A stretch of DNA of 43,827 nt from Andreesenia angusta. GTDB lineage: Bacteria > Bacillota > Clostridia > Tissierellales > Gottschalkiaceae. Each line of letters starts with the position of its first letter. The stretch's first letter is position 1. The stretch spans positions 1 to 43,827 of the forward strand of contig JAUNVB010000013.1 in assembly GCA_030537835.1 (NCBI GenBank), written 5' to 3'. This document shows positions 1-7,780 of the stretch, one piece after another. Position numbers and translations under genes: made by a program. The notes beneath the pieces are model-generated. The model saw nothing but the letters and a program-made list of their open reading frames with translations. It had not been told where the DNA came from and searched no databases.

Positions 1-71
1 CCAAGAAAGCTAAGAAATTAGAAGAAAAGAGAGCTAAGATAGCAGCTAAGAAAGCTAAATATAATAGATAG
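1..71 (+). CDS. C-terminal end of an unidentified protein
   Basis: The only open frame at the window edge begins at base 3 and ends at TAG 69-71. It encodes 22 residues almost entirely of Lys, Ala, Glu and Arg (KKAKKLEEKRAKIAAKKAKY plus two). A strong terminator follows at once, so this is the real end of a gene. The Lys/Ala-rich cytoplasmic-looking tail resembles in composition the tail of the nucleobase permease at 31841-33262, so it might end a membrane transporter, but that is only a compositional hint. No family can be assigned. Confidence 0.6.
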   Translation, partial: KKAKKLEEKRAKIAAKKAKYNR

Positions 72-75
72 TATA

Positions 76-117
76 AAGGCTTAGTGAAATTAATATTAAT
101 TTCACTAAGCCTTTTTT
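76..117 (+). terminator. Rho-independent terminator after the partial gene
   Basis: A long perfect hairpin (GGCTTAGTGAAATTAA at 78-93 pairing with its complement ending at 111) is followed by six T at 112-117. It lies 5 bases after the stop codon at 69-71 and ends that transcript. Confidence 0.9.
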
Positions 118-148
118 ATTTTATTCATACTTAATAGCATTTAATCGA

Positions 149-177
149 TTGAACAAATAAGAATAATTATATATAAT
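149..177 (+). promoter_or_regulatory. SigA-type promoter for the SLH-NlpC/P60 gene
   Basis: TTGAAC at 149-154 and TATAAT at 172-177 are separated by exactly 17 bases, a good housekeeping promoter. It lies about 70 bases upstream of the SLH gene at 249 and just after the previous terminator. Confidence 0.65.
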
Positions 178-248
178 ATAATACATATAATTTATTTATA
201 TAAAATTAATATTTTATTTATAAAAAACTAAGAAAGGGTGATTATTTA

Positions 249-1937
249 ATGAAGCCAAAATTATTTGGTAAAATAGTTATAATTTCTACGATTTTACTTA
301 GTTTAAGTATAAACCAAGCTAATGCGACTAGCTTTCATGATATTCCAGAACATTGGTGTTCTAGCAATATTGAAAAAGCTGTTGAACTAAACATTGCTAA
401 TGGTTATACAGATGGCGGATTTAGACCTGATGCTCCAGTAACTAGAGCAGAATTTATAGCATTAACCAATAAGACATTTGGCTATACAGAAGATATTCTC
501 AATGAAGAAACTGTAATAGCAAAAGCTTCACTAGAAGAAGTGAAAGAAGACTCTAATTCTGATAGTTCAGATTTAGAAAAGGATGAGAATGAAGAAAAAA
601 AGGATTCCGATAGGGATGAAGATTCTTACGATGAATTATTAAATACTAAACCTGAGGAAAATAAGCCTGAGAAAGAAGATTTAAAAGAGTATAATGACGT
701 CTCGAAAGATTCTTGGTATTATAATCAAATAAGAATAGCTCAGAAAAAGGGTTATATATCAGGATATCCAGGAGATTTAATGAAGCCTGATGATCCAATA
801 AGTAGAGAACAAGCTGCTACTATAGTTGCTAGAATCTTAGGATTATCTAATGATTTTGCACCGGCAGAATTTGAGGATTCTGCTTATATTTCAGATTATG
901 CATATTATTCAGTAGGAGCATTATCTTCAAGAGGAATAATTGCTGGATATAATGATGGTAGGTTTGATCCGCAAGGACAGATAAAAAGAGCAGAGTCTGT
1001 TATTCTTCTTTTGAAGTCTATAGGACAAGATGTCAAATTTGCAGATCCGGATAATTCAATATTAGTTATAATAGATGGTAAATACTACTATCAAGATGAA
1101 ACTAATGGAGCCATAGTTTTAAGAGGACAAACTAATGGTGGAGTTATAGATATAAAAGGAACTAGACAGTTTCTTGATCTAGACAATACAGTAAAAGAGG
1201 GTTGGCACGATATCAATGGACAGAAATACTATTCTACAATAGGAGTAGGTTTTGCTCGTGGTTGGCAATGGGTAGGAGACTCATGGTTCTATTTTGATCC
1301 TGCTAATTACTTTATGTATAATGGTGGTGTGAAGTGTACTGGTCTTGGCGTATACTGGTTTGGTAACGATGGTAGAGTTAAAGTAGGATATAGAGGAGGA
1401 TATAGAGGCTTTAACTGGGCAGGACCAACAGAACAAGAACTTAGCAATGCTTGGCTATATACTGAAGACGCTCCAAGAATCATGAAAGGACAATCTGTAA
1501 TAAACTATGCTATTCAACACGAAGGTAGAAGATTTAGATATTGGGGTTGTGATTTAAATGATTATTCAGGAGTTTATTGTTGTGGAGCAGTTTATTCTGC
1601 ATATAAAGAAGTTGGTTTAAGAGTACCTGGACCAGCTGATTGTAATATGTACGCAGATGATGGTTTTAAAATGGTTGAAGCACAATATGTAATGGCACCA
1701 GAATTTGGAGGACAGCAGATACCATTAAACTATGATACTATGTGGCCAGCAGATATAATGTTTGCACATCATAGTTATTCACAATATAGATATAATCATG
1801 CAGTTATGTACATGGGGAAAAATGGAAATACACCTATGATAATACATGCATGTAACCTAGGATTTGTAATGGAGCCAGCATCAGTAATACCTTATGGATG
1901 GGGATCAACTTATGTTGGAGTAGCTAGATATAATTAA
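249..1937 (+). CDS. Secreted SLH-anchored protein with C-terminal NlpC/P60-like peptidase domain
   Basis: A 562-residue surface protein. Residues 1-27 are a signal peptide ending NANA. Three SLH motifs follow at about 29-79, 148-199 and 207-259, each with the TRAE/SREQ/KRAE-type signature. The first is separated from the second by a very acidic, Asp/Glu/Ser-rich linker (about 82-147). SLH domains bind pyruvylated secondary cell-wall polymer, so the protein should sit on the wall. Residues about 270-385 are rich in Trp, Tyr and Gly (GWHDINGQKYY, GDSWFYFD) and resemble choline/glucan-binding repeats. The C-terminus (about 415-562) looks like an NlpC/P60 Cys-His peptidase: Cys444-Cys445 at a helix start, His517 in NHAVMYMG and His533 in IIHAC. 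The expected DCSG is replaced by YCCG, so which Cys is catalytic is unclear. It is probably a cell-wall endopeptidase. It stands alone between a promoter and a terminator. Confidence 0.85.
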   Translation: MKPKLFGKIVIISTILLSLSINQANATSFHDIPEHWCSSNIEKAVELNIANGYTDGGFRPDAPVTRAEFIALTNKTFGYTEDILNEETVIAKASLEEVKEDSNSDSSDLEKDENEEKKDSDRDEDSYDELLNTKPEENKPEKEDLKEYNDVSKDSWYYNQIRIAQKKGYISGYPGDLMKPDDPISREQAATIVARILGLSNDFAPAEFEDSAYISDYAYYSVGALSSRGIIAGYNDGRFDPQGQIKRAESVILLLKSIGQDVKFADPDNSILVIIDGKYYYQDETNGAIVLRGQTNGGVIDIKGTRQFLDLDNTVKEGWHDINGQKYYSTIGVGFARGWQWVGDSWFYFDPANYFMYNGGVKCTGLGVYWFGNDGRVKVGYRGGYRGFNWAGPTEQELSNAWLYTEDAPRIMKGQSVINYAIQHEGRRFRYWGCDLNDYSGVYCCGAVYSAYKEVGLRVPGPADCNMYADDGFKMVEAQYVMAPEFGGQQIPLNYDTMWPADIMFAHHSYSQYRYNHAVMYMGKNGNTPMIIHACNLGFVMEPASVIPYGWGSTYVGVARYN

Positions 1938-1965
1938 AAAGAAAGGACTTGGTCCTTTCTTTTTT
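1938..1965 (+). terminator. Rho-independent terminator
   Basis: GAAAGGAC (1941-1948), a 3-base loop, GTCCTTTC (1952-1959) and a T run to 1965, directly after the stop of the SLH-NlpC/P60 gene. Confidence 0.9.
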
Positions 1966-2192
1966 AATAGAAGTTTGAGAATAATTGTTCTGGTAATATA
2001 TTATAAATTATTAAATATATAGTTAAAATTATAAAATAGTTTAGCATGATTTTATGAAAGCAAAATATCACTATTATTACTATAGGCGTTATAAAGGTGT
2101 GTTAGTAATAAGGGAATTTAGATAAAGAATATAAAGCATATATAAGTGGGTATAATGAACAAAAGTTTGAGTCATAAAAGGAGATGTTAAGA

Positions 2193-3008
2193 GTGAAGAA
2201 AAAATTAGCGTCAATAGGATTAGCGTTGACAATGATATTTAATTCAACAGCAGCATTAGCATATTATGATATAAATAGTCATTGGGCAAAAGGATATATT
2301 AATGAAATGAAGAATATGAATGTATTAAATCAATTTATAGGGAATTATATAGAGCCGGATAAACCTATGACAAGAGAAGAATGTGCAGTACTGATAAGTG
2401 ATTTTCTTGAAGTTTATGCAGGCTATAAACCACCATATAAAAATAATAATTATAAGTTCCCAGATTTAAGAAATAATCAAAATGCAGATAAAATAAGAGC
2501 ACTCAGTTTAATGACATATAAATCATATATGACTGGAAATGGAAAAGATGATCTTAAGATAATAAACGGAATCAAAGGTAGTGATGGAAGATTTTACTAT
2601 AATCCGAATGAACCAATTACAAGGGCTGAATTTACAAAGATGCTTCTTTCAGCATTAGATTGTTTTGGATATATAATGGCTAGCGATGCATTAATATCTA
2701 TAGCTACAGATTGTGATTTACATTGGGCAATAAGATATATAAGAAATGCCAATGGTTTTGGGATTCTGAATGGATATATATATCACGATAATCAAGGACC
2801 ATATACAGTTAGATATGATTTAGGTAATGGAGTTATAGAAACATTGCCAGGAAGCTGTTATATCGAATTTCGTCCAGAGAATCAAGTGACAAGGGCAGAA
2901 GCTATAAAAATGATTTCTAAAGCAAAAGAGCTTGACTATGTAGGGTTAGGACTTGGAACTAGTAGACCTATAAATTCTAGAGATAAATTAAACTATTTAT
3001 CTTACTAA
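2193..3008 (+). CDS. SLH-only secreted protein
   Basis: A surface protein of 271 residues made almost only of SLH motifs. I start it at GTG 2193: the Shine-Dalgarno AGGAG (2179-2183) touches an upstream in-frame ATG at 2184 but lies 9 bases from this GTG. The N-terminus is a signal peptide (KKKLAS...STAALA), followed by YYDINSHWA, which opens SLH 1. Later blocks carry MTREE, ITRAE and VTRAE signatures. No enzymatic domain is visible, so it may be a wall-bound structural protein or a decoy/spacer for SLH sites. A decayed copy of the same gene lies immediately downstream (3056-3551), which suggests a tandem duplication. TATAAT at 2151-2156 is a possible -10 element, with no good -35. Confidence 0.75.
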   Translation: MKKKLASIGLALTMIFNSTAALAYYDINSHWAKGYINEMKNMNVLNQFIGNYIEPDKPMTREECAVLISDFLEVYAGYKPPYKNNNYKFPDLRNNQNADKIRALSLMTYKSYMTGNGKDDLKIINGIKGSDGRFYYNPNEPITRAEFTKMLLSALDCFGYIMASDALISIATDCDLHWAIRYIRNANGFGILNGYIYHDNQGPYTVRYDLGNGVIETLPGSCYIEFRPENQVTRAEAIKMISKAKELDYVGLGLGTSRPINSRDKLNYLSY

Positions 3009-3055
3009 TACTATATGCTTAAGAAATGCTATATTAAAGATTTAAAATAGAGAAA

Positions 3056-3551
3056 ATGATAACGATATATTTTCCAATGTCTGAAGCTATAATATTCAAC
3101 TCAACAGCTGCACTTGCATATTATGATTTAGATAATCACTGGACAAGTCAAGATATAGATAAGATGAAGAAGATGGACATATTGAAATAATTTACAGGAA
3201 ATTATATAGAGCCAAATAAACCAATATTCTGAGAAATGTATAAGAAATTTTCAGAGTTAGTAAACATTATTACTAATTTAAAAATTGAAACATTGAGTTT
3301 TCTAATATGGAATTCAGCAGTGACTAGAAAATAATCTCCACAAAAAATGGATGCGAAGATTCTAAATAGAGTTATGTTAAGATATTATAAAGGTAATATA
3401 TTTTATAAGAGCTAAATTTGAAATATGCTCCTATCTGCTTTAGATTGCTTTGTATATATTGCACTAGTAATTACGGCCAATCCATAACTGATGCAGAATT
3501 ACACTGAGTAAGAGAATATCTAATGAATCGTCATGGATTGGTATATTTATA
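3056..3551 (+). pseudogene. Decayed tandem copy of the SLH gene
   Basis: Read in the frame through 3092, this stretch gives IFNSTAALAYYDLDNHW, nearly identical to the signal-peptide/SLH 1 junction of the intact gene just upstream. It continues with KMKKMDILK, a TAA, then FTGNYIEPNKP, matching the intact gene's FIGNYIEPDKP. A TGA and frame changes follow. A later piece (near 3424-3450) matches the intact gene's MLLSALDCF. Near 3500-3550 the DNA again resembles the third SLH region, with stops. Several nonsense codons and indels are present, so it cannot make a full protein. It accounts for nearly all of the 650-base gap between genes. A clear case of duplication followed by decay. Confidence 0.85.
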
Positions 3552-3621
3552 GTGCAATTGATCTTTAAATTAAAAACTTAGAAATGTGATGATATTATGA
3601 AGTTATAGATTATAATATTGC

Positions 3622-3660
3622 AAAAATAAAGGCTGAAGCATTCTATGCAACAGCCTTTAT
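3622..3660 (-). terminator. Terminator of the YozE-like gene
   Basis: AAAGGCTG (3628-3635) pairs with CAGCCTTT (3651-3658), with an inner GCA/TGC pairing. On the minus strand it is followed by a T run (complement of 3622-3627). It lies just past the stop of the minus-strand gene. Confidence 0.8.
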
Positions 3661-3661
3661 T

Positions 3662-3895
3662 TTAATGCGGATTTACTATCTTTTGATAACATACATATAA
3701 TTCTCTTAATTCCTGTAAGACCAAATCTACATTAGGAACTATCAATCTAGATTTCATATAATCGTTTATGACTTCCTTATTATCTTCTATAGGGAAATCA
3801 TCGTCATCAATAATGGCACGAGCAAGATCTCCCTTAATACTGTCCATATCTTTGATTTCGGAGGTCTTAAGCCATTTCTTAAATTCATTTTCCAC
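3662..3895 (-). CDS. YozE/SAM-like domain small protein
   Basis: A 77-residue acidic cytoplasmic protein. The pattern FKKWLKT, then KGDLARAIIDDDDFP, then INDYMKSR, then LQELRELYVCY matches the YozE_SAM_like family (DUF1250; B. subtilis YozE, about 70-75 residues), whose fold resembles a sterile alpha motif. Function in that family is unknown. The start has a good ribosome site (AGAGGTG read on the minus strand, complement of 3900-3910) and the gene ends at its own terminator. It is monocistronic and divergent from mnmM. Family assignment is fairly safe; no role can be given. Confidence 0.8.
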   Translation of the reverse strand: MENEFKKWLKTSEIKDMDSIKGDLARAIIDDDDFPIEDNKEVINDYMKSRLIVPNVDLVLQELRELYVCYQKIVNPH

Positions 3896-4047
3896 GATAT
3901 CACCTCTAATAGATTCATTTGTGAAGCATTATAACAATATTATAATATAAAATCAATATATAATAAGAATTAGATAAGGATTAATTTAAAATAGTTAATA
4001 TTAAAACTCTTTGGGTAAATATATTATATTGAAAGGGGGTACGAAAT

Positions 4048-4611
4048 ATGGAGAGTATAACGGATTTATCAATATTATCTACAAATATAATAAAGGATTA
4101 TATAGGGGAAGTAGATACTGCCATAGATATAACCCTTGGAAATGGATACGATACAGAGAAAATACTAGACTTTGTAGAGAATAAAGTTTATGCATTTGAT
4201 ATACAAAAAGAAGCAATAGATTATTCAAAAAAGCGATTAAAAAAGACTTTAAAAGATGAAGATTATTCTAAAATAATATTTATAAATCAGACACATGAAA
4301 ATATAGATGAATACTGTAAAAAAGCCCAATTAATAATAGGGAATTTAGGATATCTTCCCAATTTTGATCATGAGATAAAAACATTACCCTATACTACATT
4401 AGTTTGTTTAGAGAAATCATTAAAAATCTTAGATTATTTAGGAATTCTTGCAGTAACAAGTTATCTAGGACATGATAGAGGTAAAGAGCATGAAACATTA
4501 GAAGCTTTTTTTAAATCCTTAGATTCAAAGAAATACAAAGTTATAAGTATAAATCCATTAAATCAAGCAGAGATGTCCCCAAAACTTTTTATCTGTCAGA
4601 AACTTTTTTAA
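4048..4611 (+). CDS. mnmM: tRNA wobble-uridine methyltransferase MnmM (YtqB family)
   Basis: A 187-residue class I SAM-dependent methyltransferase. The SAM-binding motif appears as DITLGNGYDT (residues 27-36) and YAFDIQKEAI (49-57), and the family-specific GNLGYLP at 98-104. YtqB/MnmM proteins methylate nm5(s2)U34 to mnm5(s2)U34 in tRNA of Firmicutes, which lack the MnmC route. The usual HPGH near the C-terminal third reads SYLGHDRG here (138-145), keeping the GH but not the first His. Length is typical of the family. A strong AAAGGGGG ribosome site precedes ATG 4048. It appears to be monocistronic. The annotation as mnmM rests on motif recognition; older databases would call it an rRNA methylase. 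Confidence 0.85.
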   Translation: MESITDLSILSTNIIKDYIGEVDTAIDITLGNGYDTEKILDFVENKVYAFDIQKEAIDYSKKRLKKTLKDEDYSKIIFINQTHENIDEYCKKAQLIIGNLGYLPNFDHEIKTLPYTTLVCLEKSLKILDYLGILAVTSYLGHDRGKEHETLEAFFKSLDSKKYKVISINPLNQAEMSPKLFICQKLF

Positions 4612-4733
4612 ATATTAATCTAGAGTAAATATATGAACAAGAGGAAATAATTAAGAAAATATGATATCATAAAAATTCCAAGAGAGATTATTTAAACTAG
4701 AGAAGAATTATAAAAAAAGTAGGAGATGATTTT

Positions 4734-5246
4734 GTGAACTTTTTAGAATTGACGAAAGAGAGATATTCAGTAAGAAAATTTAGCGACAGAGAAGTAGAGC
4801 AGGAAAAGATAGATAAGATATTAGAAGCAGCAAAGAATGCACCAACTGCTACAAATGCCCAGCCACAGAGAATTTACATTATACAAAATGAAAGTATGGA
4901 AAAATTAAAAGAATGCACTACATGCACATTTGGTGCTAATATGGCAATACTCGTCTGCTATAATAAAGATGAATCTTGGAAAAGAGATAAATTTGATGGA
5001 GAAGATAGTGGAATATTAGATGCAGCTATAGTTGGAACACATATAATGCTAGAAATAGTTGAACAAGGACTCGGTTCTACTTGGGTAGGATATTTTGATC
5101 CAGAAAAAATTGTAGAATTATTCGATATTCCAGAAAATATAATACCAAAAGCATTATTTCCGCTAGGATATCCAGCTGAAGATTCTGAGCCTAGTGAAAG
5201 ACATTTCAAGAGAAAAAATATAGAAGAAATAGTAAAATATATATAG
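4734..5246 (+). CDS. Nitroreductase family protein
   Basis: A 170-residue FMN-dependent oxidoreductase. The N-terminal RYSVRKFSDREV is the FMN-phosphate-binding motif of the nitroreductase superfamily. AAKNAPTATNAQPQRIYII (from about residue 33) and LGSTWVGYFDPEKI are also characteristic, and FPLGYPAEDSEPSERH near the C-terminus is the usual ending. It should be a homodimer in the cytoplasm reducing nitro, quinone or related substrates with NAD(P)H; the true substrate is not readable. The start is GTG 4734, eight bases after AGGAG at 4721-4725. A hairpin follows the stop, so it is probably transcribed alone. Confidence 0.9.
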   Translation: MNFLELTKERYSVRKFSDREVEQEKIDKILEAAKNAPTATNAQPQRIYIIQNESMEKLKECTTCTFGANMAILVCYNKDESWKRDKFDGEDSGILDAAIVGTHIMLEIVEQGLGSTWVGYFDPEKIVELFDIPENIIPKALFPLGYPAEDSEPSERHFKRKNIEEIVKYI

Positions 5247-5254
5247 AGAAATTT

Positions 5255-5293
5255 TTTAGAAGCAAATTTATATATTAAAAATTTGCTTCTAAA
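5255..5293 (+). terminator. Hairpin after the nitroreductase gene
   Basis: TTTAGAAGCAAAT (5255-5267) pairs perfectly with ATTTGCTTCTAAA (5281-5293). The following T tract is poor, so termination efficiency is uncertain. Confidence 0.6.
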
Positions 5294-5338
5294 TTATACA
5301 TAATATGAAGAGTTAAGAATGAATAAAAAGAGTCTATA

Positions 5339-5347
5339 TGTTATAAT
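5339..5347 (+). promoter_or_regulatory. Extended -10 promoter for the PASTA protein gene
   Basis: TGTTATAAT fits the extended -10 pattern (TG, one base, TATAAT), 40 bases before the TTG start of the PASTA gene. No convincing -35 box lies 17 bases upstream. Confidence 0.45.
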
Positions 5348-5386
5348 CTAATATATAAATAATAAGAATATCCTAGAGGTGATTAT

Positions 5387-6070
5387 TTGAAAAAGATAGT
5401 TAGAAATGTCCTGCCTATAATACTCGCAGTAATAGTAGTAGGTGTAAGTGCAATGATTGTAAATTCAATGATAAATAAATCAAAAGAAAAAAATAAAGAA
5501 GAAAAAGTTATTACGGAAGAGGATAGAAAAAGTTCAAAAGACGATAAAAGAAAACCTAAGAAGAAAAAAGCAAAAAAAGTACCAGATTTAGTAGGATTAG
5601 ATTTAAAAACAGCTAAATACTATTTAGGAAAAAACAATTGTAAATTAGGTAAAGTGGAGTATAGAAATAGTGATTCTATGTATGATACGGTAATTGAGCA
5701 ATCTGTAAAACCAGGTCTTCCAGTTAAATCTGACGAGAAAAAAGTAGTAGATTTAGTATTAAGTAATGGAGCATCGTTTGGCAATTATCAACCAGTTACT
5801 CCAGCACCACCTGTTCAAAAACCAAAAGAAGATGAAGAAGAAAAAGAAGAAGAAGAAGATAAAGAAGACAATGAAAATAATGAAAACAATGAGAATAATG
5901 GAGCTAATGAAAACAATGCAGGAAATAGTGGAATTGTAGAACCTTCTCAAGGAGGAAATAATCAATCAGTACCACAACCGCAACCAGTACCACAACCTCA
6001 ACCGCAGCCACAACCAGCTCCTCAGCCACAGCAACCACAGCCAGTAGCGCCTGTAGAAAATAATCAATAA
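5387..6070 (+). CDS. Membrane-anchored single-PASTA-domain protein
   Basis: A 227-residue protein with one transmembrane helix near the N-terminus (about residues 9-29), a highly charged Lys/Glu segment (31-64), one PASTA domain (about 65-128: VPDLVGLDLKTAKYYLG...VIEQSVKPGLPV), and a low-complexity tail of Glu/Asn and then Pro-Gln repeats. PASTA domains bind muropeptides or beta-lactams in Ser/Thr kinases and penicillin-binding proteins; here no kinase or transpeptidase domain is present. The protein would display the domain and a wall-spanning tail outside the membrane. Start TTG 5387 lies just after GAGGTG. It may sense or bind peptidoglycan, which is inference. It is monocistronic and followed by a terminator. 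Confidence 0.85.
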   Translation: MKKIVRNVLPIILAVIVVGVSAMIVNSMINKSKEKNKEEKVITEEDRKSSKDDKRKPKKKKAKKVPDLVGLDLKTAKYYLGKNNCKLGKVEYRNSDSMYDTVIEQSVKPGLPVKSDEKKVVDLVLSNGASFGNYQPVTPAPPVQKPKEDEEEKEEEEDKEDNENNENNENNGANENNAGNSGIVEPSQGGNNQSVPQPQPVPQPQPQPQPAPQPQQPQPVAPVENNQ

Positions 6071-6078
6071 AAGATAAA

Positions 6079-6107
6079 AATAATCCCTGATTCAGGGATT
6101 ATTTTTT
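6079..6107. terminator. Shared bidirectional terminator
   Basis: AATAATCCCTGA pairs with TCAGGGATTATT across a very small loop, with T runs on both strands. It ends the PASTA gene (plus) and the gene at 6099-6437 (minus), whose stop codon lies inside the hairpin arm. The same twelve-base arms recur at 7753-7780. Confidence 0.85.
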
Positions 6108-6437
6108 TATCTCTTTTATATTAAATTTTATCTTTTCCTTTTTTATATCAGCAGTTATCTCATAATATCTATTAGATTTGAAAAAGAAAGATATTTCTAT
6201 TTCAGATGATTCAGTTTTCTTCCTCAAAGAACGATCAAAATATTTGAATTTAATTGTTCTCTTTCCGCATTCTAATTTATACAGAGGAGTTTTATCTTTA
6301 AGGGATTTTAAAAAGTTTAAAAATCCATCTTCTGCAAGTACAGGACTATTACCATCTATACTAGTTATAACGATGTTTTCTTCGGGAGAAATATATGCTA
6401 ATCTATTCTTACTTATATTTTTAATATTATTTTTTAT
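6099..6437 (-). CDS. Hypothetical protein with apparent ATA start codon
   Basis: A clean minus-strand frame of 112 codons with no ATG, GTG or TTG in its N-terminal half, so standard ORF calling misses it. A strong ribosome site (GAGGAGG on the minus strand, complement of 6445-6451) sits 7 bases before an ATA at 6437-6435, and an upstream stop rules out a longer frame. The protein begins KNNIKNISKNRLAYISPEE, has a single Cys, and is rich in Lys, Ile and Phe in its second half (EISFFFKSNRYYEITADIKK). It has neither signal peptide nor membrane segment. It ends in the shared terminator. A nearby GTG (complement of 6442-6440) enters this frame only after a one-base slip, so a frameshift in the 5' end is the alternative. 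No family recognised. Confidence 0.6.
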   Translation of the reverse strand: MKNNIKNISKNRLAYISPEENIVITSIDGNSPVLAEDGFLNFLKSLKDKTPLYKLECGKRTIKFKYFDRSLRKKTESSEIEISFFFKSNRYYEITADIKKEKIKFNIKEIKK

Positions 6438-6561
6438 TTCACTTCCTCCTCTCTAATAAGAACTTTAATATAATATCAATTATATCAAAAGAGAGTACTA
6501 AAATCTTTCATTCATAGGATAAAATATAGAATATGTTAATATAATATTAAGAGGTGTTTTT

Positions 6562-6855
6562 ATGAATATATTTAAAATTCCAAAATTAGGAGAAGAAGAA
6601 TATTTTGAAGAACTAAAGAAATTTAAAAACGGAAGAATAGAAAGGATTATATCATCAAATAATACAACAGATTGGTTAGAACAAAAGGAAGATGAATATG
6701 TGATACTAATAAAAGGCAATGCAGAAATAGAATATGAAGATATAAAGATAGAAATGAGTTCAGGAGACACATTATATATACCGAGAGGACAAAAACACAG
6801 AGTGAGTTATACTGATGAAGAATGTATTTGGATTTGCATATTTTTTGATGAATAA
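6562..6855 (+). CDS. Small cupin-domain protein
   Basis: A 97-residue single-domain cupin. YVILIKGNAEIEYEDIKIEMSSGDTLYIPRGQKHRV (from about residue 46) is the two-motif core. Of the usual metal ligands, His near KHRV is kept, while the first motif has no HxH pair, so metal binding is doubtful. A typical start with GAGGTG upstream. Its stop is 13 bases before the esterase gene, so the two are almost certainly co-transcribed. Stand-alone cupins of this type bind small molecules or act as sugar or metabolite isomerases; the substrate cannot be read from sequence. Confidence 0.85.
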   Translation: MNIFKIPKLGEEEYFEELKKFKNGRIERIISSNNTTDWLEQKEDEYVILIKGNAEIEYEDIKIEMSSGDTLYIPRGQKHRVSYTDEECIWICIFFDE

Positions 6856-6868
6856 TTAGGAGGTAGAA

Positions 6869-7768
6869 ATGGAAAGTCTAGGAAGTAAAATATCAAAAGC
6901 TTTGATTAAGAGAATGCATTTCAAAGATCTGATGAGTCTTGAAGGAGAAGCTTTTTGGGAAGATGTAAGAGAGCAAAAAATGAGAAAACCAATAGTATTA
7001 AGACCAAATATTTTTAGAGATCTGCATATGGAGGAAATAGATATTGGAGAATATGATGTATATAGAATATATCCTGAAAAAGATGATGCTAAGAAATTGA
7101 TAATCTATCTTCATGGGGGAACATTTGTATATTCAATACTTCCATTTCATTTTAATTTTATCTATGATCTATTAGAATCGACCAAAATACAAGCAGTAGT
7201 GCCTTTATATCCACTGTTGCCAGAAGGAACGGCAGATATGATTCATAGCAGACTGATAGAAGTATATGAATCTGTATTAGATTCAGGAATAGATCCTAAA
7301 GATATAATATTTATGGGAGATTCATCTGGTGGATACCTATCCTTGTTAGCAATGCATCTATATAAGAAGAGAAATATTCCATTGCCTAAACAAATGGTTT
7401 TAATATCACCACTTTTAGATCTATGCAGTCCTCCAGATGGAGCTGAAGTATTCGAAGAAAAAGATCCTTTTATTGCAATGGGATGTAGAGAGGCTCTGTA
7501 TAAGAAACTGAGTGAGGGAAGAAGTGTAGATGATCCATTAGTTAGTCCAAGATTTGGAAATTTTTCAGACTTTCCTAAAACCGATATAATATCAGGAACA
7601 GATGATTTACTCCATCTTCAGGCGATAAAATTCTATCAAGAAAAAAAAGACGAATTTGATTTAAAGCTACATCTATATGATGATATGATACACAATTTTC
7701 CGCTCATACCAACTATTGAAGGGTTACAAGCTAGGAAATTTATAAAGAAATTAATAATCCCTGATTAA
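6869..7768 (+). CDS. Alpha/beta hydrolase, HSL-type esterase
   Basis: A 299-residue cytoplasmic hydrolase of the hormone-sensitive-lipase family (COG0657 type). The oxyanion-hole motif HGG is at 82-84, the nucleophile elbow GDSSGG at 150-155 with Ser152, and the acid and base are in GTDDLL and MIHNF near the C-terminus. Such enzymes cleave short acyl esters. It follows the cupin gene by 13 bases, so the pair may process one substrate. Its stop codon lies within the loop of the terminator at 7753-7780, so the last codons form the 5' arm of that hairpin. Confidence 0.9.
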   Translation: MESLGSKISKALIKRMHFKDLMSLEGEAFWEDVREQKMRKPIVLRPNIFRDLHMEEIDIGEYDVYRIYPEKDDAKKLIIYLHGGTFVYSILPFHFNFIYDLLESTKIQAVVPLYPLLPEGTADMIHSRLIEVYESVLDSGIDPKDIIFMGDSSGGYLSLLAMHLYKKRNIPLPKQMVLISPLLDLCSPPDGAEVFEEKDPFIAMGCREALYKKLSEGRSVDDPLVSPRFGNFSDFPKTDIISGTDDLLHLQAIKFYQEKKDEFDLKLHLYDDMIHNFPLIPTIEGLQARKFIKKLIIPD

Positions 7769-7780
7769 TCAGGGATTATT
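7753..7780. terminator. Shared bidirectional terminator overlapping the esterase 3' end
   Basis: AATAATCCCTGA (7753-7764), TTAA loop, TCAGGGATTATT (7769-7780), then T-rich sequence. It lies between the convergent esterase and CPBP protease genes. The 5' arm is coding. The arms are identical to those at 6079-6102. Confidence 0.85.

Noticed and set aside
2184-2192. ATG 2184 as start of the SLH-only protein
   Set aside because: It directly abuts the AGGAG ribosome site; GTG 2193 has proper spacing.
5800-6070. Tandem repeat or CRISPR-like signal
   Set aside because: The repetition is codon-level low complexity (Glu/Asn then Pro/Gln) inside the PASTA protein, with no spacer pattern.
6178-6456. 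Plus-strand frame of 92 codons
   Set aside because: It lies on the opposite strand of the better-supported gene at 6099-6437, starts at TTG without a ribosome site and gives an unlikely protein.
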